A DNA stretch of 64,000 nucleotides from Variovorax paradoxus (GTDB lineage Bacteria; Pseudomonadota; Gammaproteobacteria; Burkholderiales; Burkholderiaceae_C). Below, piece by piece: positions 21,876 through 29,695 of this stretch. Both the position numbers and the translations under genes were made by a program. The notes below the pieces were generated by a model, which did not search any database, was not told where the DNA came from, and saw only the letters and a list, made by a program, of their open reading frames with translations. The stretch lies in the NCBI GenBank assembly GCA_016806145.1, contig CP063166.1, positions 2,914,001 to 2,978,000 of the forward strand. Reading direction: 5' to 3'. Each line of letters opens with the position of its first letter. Positions within the stretch are counted from its first letter, which is position 1.

Positions 21876-22569
21876 CCAGCTTGCCGTAGATATTGCGAAT
21901 ATGGGTTTGAACGGTCGAAGCCGAGACTCCCATCTGCGCGCCGACCTCGGCATAGGTGAAACCACGGGAAACGAGGTCCAGCACCTCCGATTCGCGCGGC
22001 GACAACCGCACGGGCGGCGTGCGCGGGAGCGCCGAGGATGCCATGGCCGAGCCGATCGTGCCCTGGGCCAGCCCGACCAGTGCGCTGGCGCCGGCAGGCA
22101 GGGGCGCATCGCTGCGCGCCTGCCAGCGTCGCAGCAGTTGCCGCGCGATCACCGGCGACATCGGCGAGCCGCCCGCGCGCAGGTGGCGGATGTGGGCCGC
22201 GAGCTCGCTCTCGGTGCCGTCCTTGAGCAGGTAGCCGCTGGCGCCGGCCTCGAAGGCGCGCAGCATGTTGGCCTCGTCGCCGAAGATCGACAGCACCATC
22301 ACCGCGCAGGCCGGCTGCATGCTGCGGCAGCGGTCGATGACCTGCAGGCCCGGCAGGTCGGGCAGCCCCAGGTCGACCAGCAGCACGTCGACCGGGTTGT
22401 CCTCGAGCCAGGCGAGCAGCTCGGTCGCGGTCGAGGCGCAATGGGCCAGGGTCAGCGAGGGATCGGCATCGACCACGCGGGCCAGGCGTTCGCGCATGCC
22501 GGTGTCGTCCTCGACCAGCGCGACCTGCGTGGTCGAGAGAAGGGGGGCGGCTGCGGTGTCGATGGCCAT
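21817..22569 (-). CDS. NarL/FixJ-family response regulator
   Basis: 250-residue regulator. The receiver domain has ALVEDDTGMRERLA, phospho-acceptor D66 (VDVLLVDLGLPDLPGLQVI) and the conserved K in YLLKDGTESEL. A LuxR-type HTH closes the protein (RLSPRESEVLDLVSRGFTYAEVG...VSASTVQTHIRNIYGKLDVHNK), joined by an unusually long Ala-rich linker of about 35 residues. It is followed, with overlap, by its probable kinase on the same strand. ATG 22569 directly precedes AIDTAAAPLLSTTQVALVEDD. Output genes are unknown. Confidence 0.9.
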   Translation of the reverse strand: MAIDTAAAPLLSTTQVALVEDDTGMRERLARVVDADPSLTLAHCASTATELLAWLEDNPVDVLLVDLGLPDLPGLQVIDRCRSMQPACAVMVLSIFGDEANMLRAFEAGASGYLLKDGTESELAAHIRHLRAGGSPMSPVIARQLLRRWQARSDAPLPAGASALVGLAQGTIGSAMASSALPRTPPVRLSPRESEVLDLVSRGFTYAEVGAQMGVSASTVQTHIRNIYGKLDVHNKSEAVLEARNLGWLP

Positions 22570-22667
22570 GGCGCGGGGCTGCGGTCCTCGGGTGGGTGGA
22601 GTCCGCAGCGTAGGGGCCGGCACGCGCCGTGCCCATCCTATATACGTGGGAGGGGCGGACCGCGCGC

Positions 22668-23630
22668 TCAGTGGCCCGACATGCGCGCCAGCCGCGACGC
22701 CACGCGCTGCAGGTGGGCGCCGAGCTCGGGCGGCGACTCGACCTCGAAGTCGTGCCCCAGGCAGCCGAGCCAGACCGCCAGCGCATCGAGCGAATTGGCC
22801 GCGGTCTGGATGCGCGTGCGGTCGGGCGCGACCGCCTCGGGCACGCCGCCGACCCACGACAGTTGCCCGTCGAGCGCGGCCACGGGCGCATGCACCAGCA
22901 CGCGCGCATGGTGCAGGTAGGGCGAGATCTGCAGCGCGTGCTGCATGTAGGCCGCGATGTCGCCGTGCGGCAGCCGCCGCGGCGTGAAGTGCGCGCCGGT
23001 GGGCTCGGGATCGACGATGCGGTCGAGCCGGAAGGTGCGCCAGTCCTCGCGGTCCGTGTCCCAGGCCAGCAGGTACCAGCGCTGGCCGGTCTGCACCACG
23101 CGGTGCGGCTCCACGCGGCGGCTGCTGACGACCTCGTGGTGGTCGCGGTAGCCGAAGCGCAGCAGCGCGCGGTCGGCGCAGGCCTCGGCGAACAGCGACA
23201 CCGCCTTGAGCCGGATGTCCGAGCGTTTCTGCAGCACCGGCACCACCGTCGCGCGCAGCTTGTCGAGCCGGCGGCGCAGCCGCGGCGGCATCAGTTGCTC
23301 GAGCTTGGCCAGCGCGCGCATCGAGGCGTTCTCGATGTCGTTGCCGCCGTCGCTGGCGGCCGGGCCCACGCCCAGGCCGACCGCCACCGCGATCGCTTCC
23401 TCGTCCTCGAGCAGCAGCGGCGGCAGGCTGGTGCCCGCGCCGAGCCGGTAGCCGCCGGCCACGCCCGAGGTGGAGTCGACCGTGTAGCCGAGGCTGCGCA
23501 GCCGGTCGACGTCGCGGCGCAGGGTGCGTTCGGTGATCTCGAGGCGGCGCGCGAGCTCGGCGCCGGTCCAGGCGCGCTGGGCCTGGAACAGCGACAACAG
23601 GCGGATGAGGCGGGCGGAGGCGGACAGCAT
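22668..23630 (-). CDS. YafY-type WYL-domain transcriptional regulator
   Basis: 320 residues. The DeoR-like winged helix opens SARLIRLLSLFQAQRAWTGAELARRL and continues TERTLRRDVDRLRSLGYTVD; the central YRLGAGTSLPPLLLEDEEA is characteristic. The WYL domain lies after residue 130 (RRVEPHRVVQTGQRWYLLAWD, with WYLLAWD as the variant of the W-Y-L triad), then a WCX tail. It is divergent from a GFA-family gene 96 bp away, which it may regulate. ATG 23630 is preferred over an upstream in-frame ATG at 23702 because the domain begins at once. Confidence 0.88.
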   Translation of the reverse strand: MLSASARLIRLLSLFQAQRAWTGAELARRLEITERTLRRDVDRLRSLGYTVDSTSGVAGGYRLGAGTSLPPLLLEDEEAIAVAVGLGVGPAASDGGNDIENASMRALAKLEQLMPPRLRRRLDKLRATVVPVLQKRSDIRLKAVSLFAEACADRALLRFGYRDHHEVVSSRRVEPHRVVQTGQRWYLLAWDTDREDWRTFRLDRIVDPEPTGAHFTPRRLPHGDIAAYMQHALQISPYLHHARVLVHAPVAALDGQLSWVGGVPEAVAPDRTRIQTAANSLDALAVWLGCLGHDFEVESPPELGAHLQRVASRLARMSGH

Positions 23631-23725
23631 GGACGCGATGATGCCTGCGATCGAGGACAGGATCTGTCCGCAATGGACCTTAGTCTTCGGGCCTTCCAAC
23701 ACCCCAGACTCCAGGAGAAAACCCC

Positions 23726-24130
23726 ATGCTCAAGACCTACAACGGCAGCTGCCACTGCGGCAAGGTTCGCTTCCAGGCCGACATCGATCTCGCGGCCGGC
23801 ACCGGCCGCTGCAACTGCTCGATCTGCGCCAAGGCGCGCAACTGGGGGGCGATCGTGCGGCCCGAGGCCTTCCGCATGGTCAGTGGCGAGGACGAGCTGT
23901 CGACCTACCAGTTCGGCTCGTACAGCACGCACCACCTGTTCTGCCGCCATTGCGGCGTGCGGCCCTTCGGCCGCGGCGACGTGACCGAGGTCGGCGGCAA
24001 GTACGTCAGCATCAACGTCAGCTGCCTCGACGACGCCACGCCCGACGAGCTGGTGGCCGCGCCCGTGATGTACATGGACGGGCGCAACAACAACTGGTTC
24101 AACCCGCCGGCCGAGACGCGGCATCTCTGA
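23726..24130 (+). CDS. GFA (glutathione-dependent formaldehyde-activating) family protein
   Basis: 134-residue zinc-binding protein of the GFA fold. The first Zn site is [12 protein letters not shown] with [10 protein letters not shown], and the second lies in [15 protein letters not shown]. The family is named for an enzyme joining formaldehyde and glutathione, but most members like this have no proven substrate. CCAGGAGA before ATG 23726 is a good ribosome site. It is divergent from the WYL regulator. Confidence 0.9.
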   Translation: MLKTYNGSCHCGKVRFQADIDLAAGTGRCNCSICAKARNWGAIVRPEAFRMVSGEDELSTYQFGSYSTHHLFCRHCGVRPFGRGDVTEVGGKYVSINVSCLDDATPDELVAAPVMYMDGRNNNWFNPPAETRHL

Positions 24131-24142
24131 AAAGACGGGCGA

Positions 24143-24175
24143 TAAAAAGCCCCGCGGCCTGGCGGCGGCGGGGCT
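24143..24175 (-). terminator. Intrinsic terminator of the CsgG-like gene
   Basis: Read on the minus strand, AGCCCCGC (24175-24168) pairs with GCGGGGCT (24156-24149), followed by TTTTTATC. It lies 29 nt after the stop of the leftward lipoprotein gene and may also end GFA transcription. Confidence 0.82.
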
Positions 24176-24204
24176 CGCGCGACGCGGTTCGTCGCTCGCC
24201 GCGC

Positions 24205-25095
24205 TTACTTGCGGCGGCGCGTCGGCTGCTCGGCCGGCACGTAGGTCTGCGACGGCGCGGCGCCGCCATCCACGCCGAGACGGCCGCCGCCGCCGAGGCC
24301 CTGGCCGCGCACCGTCTGCGCCTTGTAGTTGCGCAGCGAACGGACCATCTGGTTGAAGGCGTCCATGAAGGCCGCCGCGATCACCTTGCCCTGCGGCGTG
24401 CGCGTGTAGCCGCCGACGCCGCCGGCCGCGCGGCCGCCGGCGAGGTCGGCGAAGCCCGCGAAGTCGGTCTTCGAGGCGCTGCCTTCCGCGGCCGCGACCT
24501 GCACGCCCGAGCGGTTGTCGATCAGCGTCAGCAGCGCCGAGGCTTCCTTGGTCTGCAGGTTCGCGCCCAGGCTCGCGATGGCACGGCCGCGGCCACCGCC
24601 GACCAGCCCGCCGATGGCGCCGCCGAGGCCGCCCGCGTCGTTGTTGCTGAACACGATCTCGGGCGACAGGCCGTAGTCGGACGCGACCATCTGGCCGCGA
24701 CCGAAGTTGCTGCCGCCGCGCATCTCGCCCGACTGCTGCAGCGCGCGCTCGCGCGTCATCGCGTTCATGCCGGCCGCGCCGCGCTCGACCACCACGAAGC
24801 AGTTCGATTGCTGCACCAGCAGGCGCAGCAGGTTGGCGGTGGGCGGCAGCTTGTATTCGCCGGTCAGCACGGTGTACCAGCCGGCATTGACGTTCTCGAT
24901 CAGCGAGACGGTGCCCAGCGGCGAGTCGCAGCGCTCGAGCGCGCTGCTTTCGCCCGAGGTGGCGGCGCCGGCCGCGCTGCCCGTGGCCACGGTCTTGGCC
25001 GATTGGCTGCCCATCTGCATGTCCATGGTCTGGCAACCCGAGAGGGCCAGCAGGCCGGCCAGTGCGCTTGCGAGAGAAAGTTTGGAAAAAGCCAT
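24205..25095 (-). CDS. CsgG/HfaB-like outer-membrane lipoprotein
   Basis: 296 residues with a lipoprotein signal (LASALAGLLALSGC, Cys 21). The body resembles CsgG/HfaB: LIENVNAGWYTVLTGE, LRLLVQQSNCFVVVERG, RERALQQSGEM and Gly-rich LGGAIGGLVGGG, then a strand-rich second half with the GAIA-type segment LTLIDNRSGVQVAAAEGSAS. CsgG proteins form secretion pores or anchor surface polymers, but no csgA/B/E/F or holdfast genes are nearby. I therefore call it CsgG-like only. The C-terminus is Gly/Arg rich. ATG 25095 gives the ideal signal peptide. It is probably monocistronic. Confidence 0.8.
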   Translation of the reverse strand: MAFSKLSLASALAGLLALSGCQTMDMQMGSQSAKTVATGSAAGAATSGESSALERCDSPLGTVSLIENVNAGWYTVLTGEYKLPPTANLLRLLVQQSNCFVVVERGAAGMNAMTRERALQQSGEMRGGSNFGRGQMVASDYGLSPEIVFSNNDAGGLGGAIGGLVGGGRGRAIASLGANLQTKEASALLTLIDNRSGVQVAAAEGSASKTDFAGFADLAGGRAAGGVGGYTRTPQGKVIAAAFMDAFNQMVRSLRNYKAQTVRGQGLGGGGRLGVDGGAAPSQTYVPAEQPTRRRK

Positions 25096-25657
25096 GTCCC
25101 GATCTATCAAGTGAAACAACACGGCGCCTGCGCGGCAGGCGCCCCTATCGAACAGCCGAAGGTGGGACCGCGTGGCCAATACGAGCTCCCGATTCGATAC
25201 CGCGTCGCAAGCGACCGCGCGACGATACGGACCGGTCACCCGGCACGCCAGTGTCGAAAGTCATGTGCGCATGCGCGTCCTCCGCGGTGCGGATTCCGGC
25301 AGGGCCTGGGATGGAAAACGGCTCCTCGACCTCGGCTCGAACGGGGGCTCTTGGAAGGTGGCCCATCTTCGAAACGCGCCGCCTGCAGCGAGGCACGAAC
25401 GGCAAGGCCCGAGGGCTTGCGCGATGCGCCGGCTGGCGGAGCGAGGCGCGATTATCCATCGCTAAATCTTTGGAAAAGATGAGCACGGCGATGGTGTTCT
25501 CGAGGCCTTCTTCGAGTGAAAACCTTCGTCGTATTTTTGACCTCCAGTTAACATTTCATCGTTGGCGGAGGGTTGTGGCGCGTGATGGAGTTCATGCGGC
25601 TCGCAGTCGGCTGGCGTTGTTTTGTTTTTCCTCACTTCCAGAATCAGGAGTTTTCAG
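25096..25657. other. Intergenic stretch with no supported gene
   Basis: 562 bp between the CsgG-like gene and the next rightward small gene. Several open frames cross it, but their codon pattern is poor and they start without ribosome sites. The last 150 bp are relatively AT-rich (around 25480-25560 and 25615-25655) and probably contain the promoter of the 25658 gene. No repeat or RNA gene is recognised. Confidence 0.5.
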
Positions 25658-25894
25658 ATGGCAACCACCAAGAAGAACGTCGTTGGAGAAGCGGCAGCCG
25701 AACTCACGCGCCAGCAGGTGCAGCAGGCCCTGGCCATCGCGGGCGCTTCGGAATTCAGCGGCTCGACCGACCCGGCCTTCGTCGGCTCGGTGCTCGTGGC
25801 ACTGGCCATCAACACCAGCTCGGTCAGCGCGACCATCGACAACGCGAAGACTCGCCGCGACGCGACCGGCGGTGGCGGCCTCACGGCGCATTGA
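25658..25894 (+). CDS. Small hypothetical protein
   Basis: 78 residues, beginning MATTKKNVVGEAAAELTRQQ and continuing with an Ala/Ser-rich helical region (FVGSVLVALAINTSSVSAT). CAGGAG lies 11 nt before ATG 25658, which with the codon use makes it a credible gene. The distant resemblance to small Reb-like proteins in composition is not enough to assign a family. It stands alone between two terminators or gaps. Confidence 0.65.
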   Translation: MATTKKNVVGEAAAELTRQQVQQALAIAGASEFSGSTDPAFVGSVLVALAINTSSVSATIDNAKTRRDATGGGGLTAH

Positions 25895-25905
25895 TCGGCG
25901 CCAGG

Positions 25906-25941
25906 AAATGAAAAGGCCGGCGAGCGCAATGCTTGCCGGCC
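25906..25941 (-). terminator. Terminator hairpin between convergent small genes
   Basis: GGCCGGCGAGC (25915-25925) and GCTTGCCGGCC (25931-25941) pair with one mismatch and a 5-nt loop. On the minus strand TTTTCATTT follows, so it best terminates the leftward lipoprotein gene at 26032, and it may stop the 25658 transcript as well. Confidence 0.7.
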
Positions 25942-26031
25942 GGAGTGGATCGAGTGTCGCGGGATCGGTGCGAGCCCGACGATGCCTGTGTTTGCAAGGC
26001 CGCGGCTCAGCGCGCGGCCTGCTTCATCGCA

Positions 26032-26256
26032 TCATTCGCAGCGAAACAGCACGCCGCTCTCGGCCGGTGCCTTGCCGAGCCAGCGCGGGGTCTGGTTCTT
26101 GTTGTCGCAGTACAGCTGCGCCTGCGTGTAGGTGGTGGCGCGCAGCACGCCTTCGCGGAACTGCATCACTTCGTTCGGTGGCGTCGAGCAGCCGGCGATG
26201 GCCAGCGCGCAGGGGATCGACAGGAGGGCCAGGAGGGAAGGTGCATGCCAGTTCAT
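26032..26256 (-). CDS. Small lipoprotein, hypothetical
   Basis: 74 residues with a lipoprotein signal peptide (SLLALLSIPCALAIAGC; the lipobox Cys is about residue 22) and a short mature part containing two further Cys (LYCDNKNQT, VLFRCE). ATG 26256 starts the signal peptide at MNWHAPSLL; an in-frame ATG at 26274 is possible. No family is recognised. The next gene upstream on the same strand ends 57 nt away. Confidence 0.72.
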   Translation of the reverse strand: MNWHAPSLLALLSIPCALAIAGCSTPPNEVMQFREGVLRATTYTQAQLYCDNKNQTPRWLGKAPAESGVLFRCE

Positions 26257-26313
26257 CGCACGATTCTCCGACATTCCCGTGTCTGCAAGACATGCACCCT
26301 CGCGCCCGACGCT

Positions 26314-26583
26314 TCACCCCTGATTGGCAGCGGCCGCCGCACCCGGGTACAGGTATCTGAAGTAGGGCCCCGAGCTGCCGAACAGGCGCGCCGCGAGCTG
26401 CACCGGATCTTCGGCGCTGTGCTTCTCGTAGAGCACCGGTCCCCAGATGATGAAGCCGTCGATGCTGAGCGTGGCGGGCGCGGGCTCGATCGCCTTCCAG
26501 GCATGGGCGAATTTCGAGATCCACGAGAGGGCGTCGGTCAGCGCGTAGTTGGGCACGACCACCGGTTGTTCGATGCGGGGCAT
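26314..26583 (-). CDS. Small hypothetical protein behind a LexA-type box
   Basis: 89 residues, MPRIEQPVVVPNYALTDAL then FAHAWKAIEPAPATLSIDGF, rich in aromatic and Pro residues, with no membrane segment or signal. I do not recognise a family. AGGAGT lies 7 nt upstream of ATG 26583. A perfect 16-bp SOS-type palindrome is 25 nt upstream of the ATG, overlapping the expected promoter, so DNA-damage induction through LexA is likely. An inhibitor of division or replication is one possible role by analogy with other small SOS proteins, but nothing in the sequence shows it. Confidence 0.72.
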   Translation of the reverse strand: MPRIEQPVVVPNYALTDALSWISKFAHAWKAIEPAPATLSIDGFIIWGPVLYEKHSAEDPVQLAARLFGSSGPYFRYLYPGAAAAANQG

Positions 26584-26607
26584 GGCAGTACTCCTGGGTA
26601 GAGAAGA

Positions 26608-26623
26608 CTGTACAAATATACAG
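26608..26623. promoter_or_regulatory. LexA (SOS) box
   Basis: CTGT-ACAAATAT-ACAG matches the LexA consensus CTGT-N8-ACAG with an AT-rich centre, and the flanks (GA before, TA after) extend the palindrome. It is 25 nt upstream of the 26583 start codon. The same site could also cover a rightward promoter. Confidence 0.75.
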
Positions 26624-26717
26624 TAAACTCCATCCCATGGCAGGCGCGTCGTGCGCCACTTTCCATTCTCCTTGACGGGTTGCCCGTCCCTTTGATGCTT
26701 GACTGCAAGAAGGCTTG

Positions 26718-26745
26718 AGCCCGGTCCGATGCCGGGCTTTTTTTT
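26718..26745 (+). terminator. Orphan intrinsic terminator in an AT-rich gap
   Basis: AGCCCGG (26718-26724) and CCGGGCT (26732-26738) form a perfect stem with a 7-nt loop, followed by eight T. No rightward gene precedes it, so it either ends a short untranslated RNA started near the LexA box or is a relic. The rest of the gap to 26955 is unusually AT-rich (26755-26860) and probably holds the promoter of the next lipoprotein. Confidence 0.8.
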
Positions 26746-26955
26746 GCCCGTTATTTGGTAATTTATTTCGATTGGCTTTATGGCTTATTGAAAATCAATG
26801 CCAAATAATTAGCAAATTAATAACAAGAAAAATGACTAAGATATTTGCGGCACTTCGAATCCCGAGTGGCTGCCGCTGGCCTGCTCAATGGCTTTCGGCT
26901 GCTTTTGCAGGATCCCTGAAGTTTCTTGCCAAGTCATTCAAAAGGGAGTCTTCCA

Positions 26956-27957
26956 ATGAGATTGAAATCGATCGCCGTCACGGGTGTGGCTGCTGCGTGC
27001 CTGGCCCTGGCGGCCTGCGGCGGAGGAGGCGGTGGTGGTGGCGGCTTGCCGGTGTTTCCGCTGATGCAGCCGCCCCCGACGCCTCCCGCACCTCCTCCTC
27101 CTCCGCCGCCCGGGCCCGCGCCCGCGCCCGAGCCGGAATCCAGCGTGCGGGTGGTGATGTACGAAGCGCTGAAATTGCCAAATTCCGAAGAGAACATGAA
27201 CGAAATGGTGCGCCAGTTCAATTCGCAGGGCGAGCGGGGCTATCGCTTTGTCGCCTTCGGCGAATACGGCGATGAGGGGAACGTTTCCCTCTATGTGAAG
27301 GATTCGAAGACGACCTACAGCTATGAGCAGGTGGTCGCCGCGGACAGCGTCGCGGCGCTGAGGGAGCAGCTGAGGACGCAGGGATTGCGCGGCTACAGGC
27401 CGTTGTTCGGCGACGTGGGCCTCTATTACAAGGACAACGCCGCCGCCACGACCTACAGCTACATCGTGACCGAGTGGAGCGCCACGCCCACCGCGGATGC
27501 GTTCCTCACCGAGCTCAACGCCAAGGGCGTGAACGGCTACTACCCGCATGCGCTGGAGGCGCGATGGGGCGGGACCAGGATCCGGATCTTCGAGAAGGAC
27601 GACAGGAGCAACGCCGCCTACGCCTACGCCTTCCTCGACAAAGCCGCCGGTGAAGACAGCACAGCTGCCTTCCTGGCCCAGCTCAACGCGCAAGGTGCCA
27701 AGGGGTTCCGTTTGCTCGACAGCCCCACCTTCTCGGACGGAAGGAAGTTCATCTACGAAAAGGATGCGACGCAGTCCGCGAAGTTTTCGTTCTACGAAAA
27801 GGCCAGCGACGATTCCTTCGACTTCGCGAAGCTGGTGGTGCGTGCCAACGACGAAGGAAAGAAGGGTGCCAGCCTGGCGGAGGTCCACGGCGAGGGCGAA
27901 CGTTACTTCACGACCTCGGACTGCAAGGGCCGACTCTGCGATACGCGTCAGTTCTGA
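26956..27957 (+). CDS. Repeat-containing lipoprotein with Gly and Pro tracts
   Basis: 333 residues. The lipobox is LAAC (Cys 21), followed at once by nine glycines and then a Pro-rich stalk (about residues 38-60). The remainder is built of five degenerate units of about 50 residues with the pattern L-N-A-Q-G-x-K-G-Y/F-R ... Y-x-K-D ... Y-S-Y, for example LRTQGLRGYRPLF and LNAQGAKGFRLLD. The fold and function are unknown; a surface-exposed lipoprotein is inferred. It follows an AT-rich leader, ends at a strong terminator, and is the last chromosomal gene before the prophage. Confidence 0.8.
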   Translation: MRLKSIAVTGVAAACLALAACGGGGGGGGGLPVFPLMQPPPTPPAPPPPPPPGPAPAPEPESSVRVVMYEALKLPNSEENMNEMVRQFNSQGERGYRFVAFGEYGDEGNVSLYVKDSKTTYSYEQVVAADSVAALREQLRTQGLRGYRPLFGDVGLYYKDNAAATTYSYIVTEWSATPTADAFLTELNAKGVNGYYPHALEARWGGTRIRIFEKDDRSNAAYAYAFLDKAAGEDSTAAFLAQLNAQGAKGFRLLDSPTFSDGRKFIYEKDATQSAKFSFYEKASDDSFDFAKLVVRANDEGKKGASLAEVHGEGERYFTTSDCKGRLCDTRQF

Positions 27958-27978
27958 CGCGGCTTCGCGAGAAGCTCG

Positions 27979-28005
27979 AGCCCGGCCGGGTGCCGGGCTT
28001 TTTTT
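27979..28005 (+). terminator. Intrinsic terminator after the repeat lipoprotein
   Basis: AGCCCGGC (27979-27986) pairs with GCCGGGCT (27992-27999) around a 5-nt loop and is followed by TTTTTTT. It starts 22 nt after the stop codon. Confidence 0.88.
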
Positions 28006-28037
28006 CGTTCGTCTTCGAAGAAGAACGACGTGCACAA

Positions 28038-28074
28038 AGGAAAATGCCCCGCTACCTTGTGAGTAGCGGGGCAT
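28038..28074 (-). terminator. Terminator of the original tRNA-Asn transcript
   Basis: ATGCCCCGCTAC (28044-28055) and GTAGCGGGGCAT (28063-28074) form a perfect 12-bp stem with a 7-nt loop; on the minus strand TTTTCC follows. It lies 22 nt downstream of the CCA end of the tRNA-Asn fragment and was probably the terminator of the intact tRNA gene before integration. Confidence 0.75.
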
Positions 28075-28096
28075 CCAGTAGCCTTGCGGCTTGTTT

Positions 28097-28143
28097 TGGC
28101 TCCTCGACCTGGGCTCGAACCAGGGACCTACGGATTAACAGTC
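28097..28143 (-). other. attL: displaced 3' end of tRNA-Asn
   Basis: Read on the minus strand this is the 3' part of tRNA-Asn: anticodon loop CTGTTAA with anticodon GTT, variable loop, T arm CCTGG-TTCGAGC-CCAGG, acceptor strand TCGAGGA, discriminator G and encoded CCA. Homology to tRNA-Asn stops at 28143; to the right there is no D arm or 5' acceptor strand and the anticodon stem is mispaired. So this is not a functional tRNA. It is the chromosomal 3' stub left when a phage integrated and supplied its own copy of the 3' end at the other junction. The core is about 47 bp. Confidence 0.85.
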
Positions 28144-28318
28144 GGCGGCCCGGACGCGCTGCCGCACCGCGCCAACACTGGAAATTCGTCCAGCGGTTGC
28201 CAAATATCTTGAGCGGTCAGAACCCCTGAAATTGCCTACTTATTAAGCAGAATCGAGGGGCAAAACACTGGATATTTGGCATTCTCGACCTCTGCACTTT
28301 TCTAGAAATTTTTCCGCG

Positions 28319-28567
28319 ATGGCCTCTAAGTACTTCGACGCACCCGACGCAATGCGGGCTCTGCTGCTGGCGACGGTGGCTAGGCACTATCCGACTTCGG
28401 TCGAGATTGAGAAATCGATCAGCTTTTCCATCGAAGGCACTGAGATTTCCGCTGCCGTCACTTTTTTAGCCCCGAACTGGAACGACAACCCTGTGTACCG
28501 CTATCGGCCGGCGAAAACAGCAAACAGCGCGCCAAGGTGGTATAGGGAAAGGGATGGGTCTGACTGA
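28319..28567 (+). CDS. Hypothetical protein next to attL
   Basis: 82 residues (MASKYFDAPDAMRALLLATV then HYPTSVEIEKSISFSIEGTEISAAV), reading toward the integrase and ending 9 nt from its stop (convergent). Base composition is lower in GC than the surrounding genes. The ribosome site is weak. No family is recognised; position between attL and int suggests a lysogeny-expressed cargo gene, if it is real. Confidence 0.45.
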   Translation: MASKYFDAPDAMRALLLATVARHYPTSVEIEKSISFSIEGTEISAAVTFLAPNWNDNPVYRYRPAKTANSAPRWYRERDGSD

Positions 28568-28575
28568 GTTGTGCC

Positions 28576-29682
28576 TCAGCTCATTTCTATCAAGTTGGGT
28601 TGCGCGGTCTCCCGCCACCGCTGCTTGATGTAGACCTCGGTGGTGGCCTTACTCTTGTGCCCGCACAGCAACTGGATTCGCTCGATCGGCACGCCGGCGA
28701 GCCACATGTCGGTGGCGCCCTTGCCCTTGAGGTCTCGGAAGCCGAAGGACGCCATCGGCTCTTTCTTCCGCGCCTTGCGACGCTCATTGGCCACGGCGAT
28801 CGAGCGACGCAACATCGAGCTCAGTCCGTCGTAGTCGTAGGCCTCGCCATCCAGGCGATGCACGAGCGGCTGACGGAGCTTCACGATGTTGTCCTCGGTG
28901 CCGAGCGCGCGGTCGAGAAGGTCGTTCACGCTCTTCGGCAGCTCGATGACGATGTCGGTCCCGGTCTTGTTCTGGCGGTGCTTCAGCAGGCGCTTGCCAC
29001 CTTCCTTGACCAGGTTCTCCGAGGTCCAGTAGACGATGTCGCTTTCCGGCCGCTGCAGCGTGCGGTACGCCAGTTCCATCATCAGGCGCTCGCTGGCGCC
29101 GGCCACGGCGTAGACCTCCTTGAACTCGTCGTGGGTGACGTAGCGCGTGCGCCTCGTCTCCTTGTTGCGCTGCACGCCGCTCGCGCGCAGGCACGGGTTC
29201 ACGAGCAGGCCGGGCACCTTGCCCGTGCGGAGCAGCCAGCTGAAGCATGCCGAAAGACATGCCCGTTCCCTGTTGGCAGGCGTCGGGCGGCCGAGCTCGG
29301 CCATCGTGATCAGGAAGTCCTGCACCATGGCCGGCGTCACATCGAGCGGGGTGCGCGGCGGCGCGAAGAACGTCCGCAGCGCGCCGCGGGTGCGGGTCTC
29401 GGTGGGCGGGACGATGGCGTCTTCGTAGTCGTCGTAGGTCCGCTGTTTGAGGGTACCGCCGTGGACGCGCTTGGCGCAGTGCAGCAGGAACTGGTCGAGC
29501 CAGTACACCATGGTCCCGTAGAGGCTTTCCGGGTCGTTGTGGATCCTCGCCTTGCGGTTGGCTTCGTCCTTGTCGGTCCCCAGGCGCTCCCACTTGCCGT
29601 TCTGGTGGACGTAGTAGAACGCCCCGTGGTTGAAGTAGACGCGCTGCTCGAGGTCGAGCGCTGATTTGCGGCGGCGGCCCAT
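28576..29682 (-). CDS. int: Tyrosine-family site-specific integrase
   Basis: 368-residue phage integrase, expected to recombine at the tRNA-Asn 3' end 430 bp away. An N-terminal arm region is followed by a SAM-like core-binding domain (LDVTPAMVQDFLITMAELGRPTPAN). The catalytic domain has Arg I in MELAYRTLQRPESDIVYW, box II-like GFRDLKGKGATDMWLAGVP, GHKSKATTEVYIKQR with the second His and the Tyr nucleophile. The first box II position usually held by His is Phe (FGFRDL), a substitution tolerated in related phage integrases. ATG 29682 is chosen after the upstream gene's stop. Confidence 0.93.
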   Translation of the reverse strand: MGRRRKSALDLEQRVYFNHGAFYYVHQNGKWERLGTDKDEANRKARIHNDPESLYGTMVYWLDQFLLHCAKRVHGGTLKQRTYDDYEDAIVPPTETRTRGALRTFFAPPRTPLDVTPAMVQDFLITMAELGRPTPANRERACLSACFSWLLRTGKVPGLLVNPCLRASGVQRNKETRRTRYVTHDEFKEVYAVAGASERLMMELAYRTLQRPESDIVYWTSENLVKEGGKRLLKHRQNKTGTDIVIELPKSVNDLLDRALGTEDNIVKLRQPLVHRLDGEAYDYDGLSSMLRRSIAVANERRKARKKEPMASFGFRDLKGKGATDMWLAGVPIERIQLLCGHKSKATTEVYIKQRWRETAQPNLIEMS

Positions 29683-29695
29683 GTGGGTGTTGATC

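Noticed and set aside
25658..25894. RebB-type R-body or killing-trait protein
   Set aside because: Length and Ala-rich composition are similar, but the conserved RebB pattern is not visible. Left as hypothetical.
28097..28180. A complete tRNA-Asn gene at the prophage edge
   Set aside because: Only the 3' half matches. The D arm and 5' acceptor strand are absent and the anticodon stem has a C-C mismatch, so it is an attachment-site stub.
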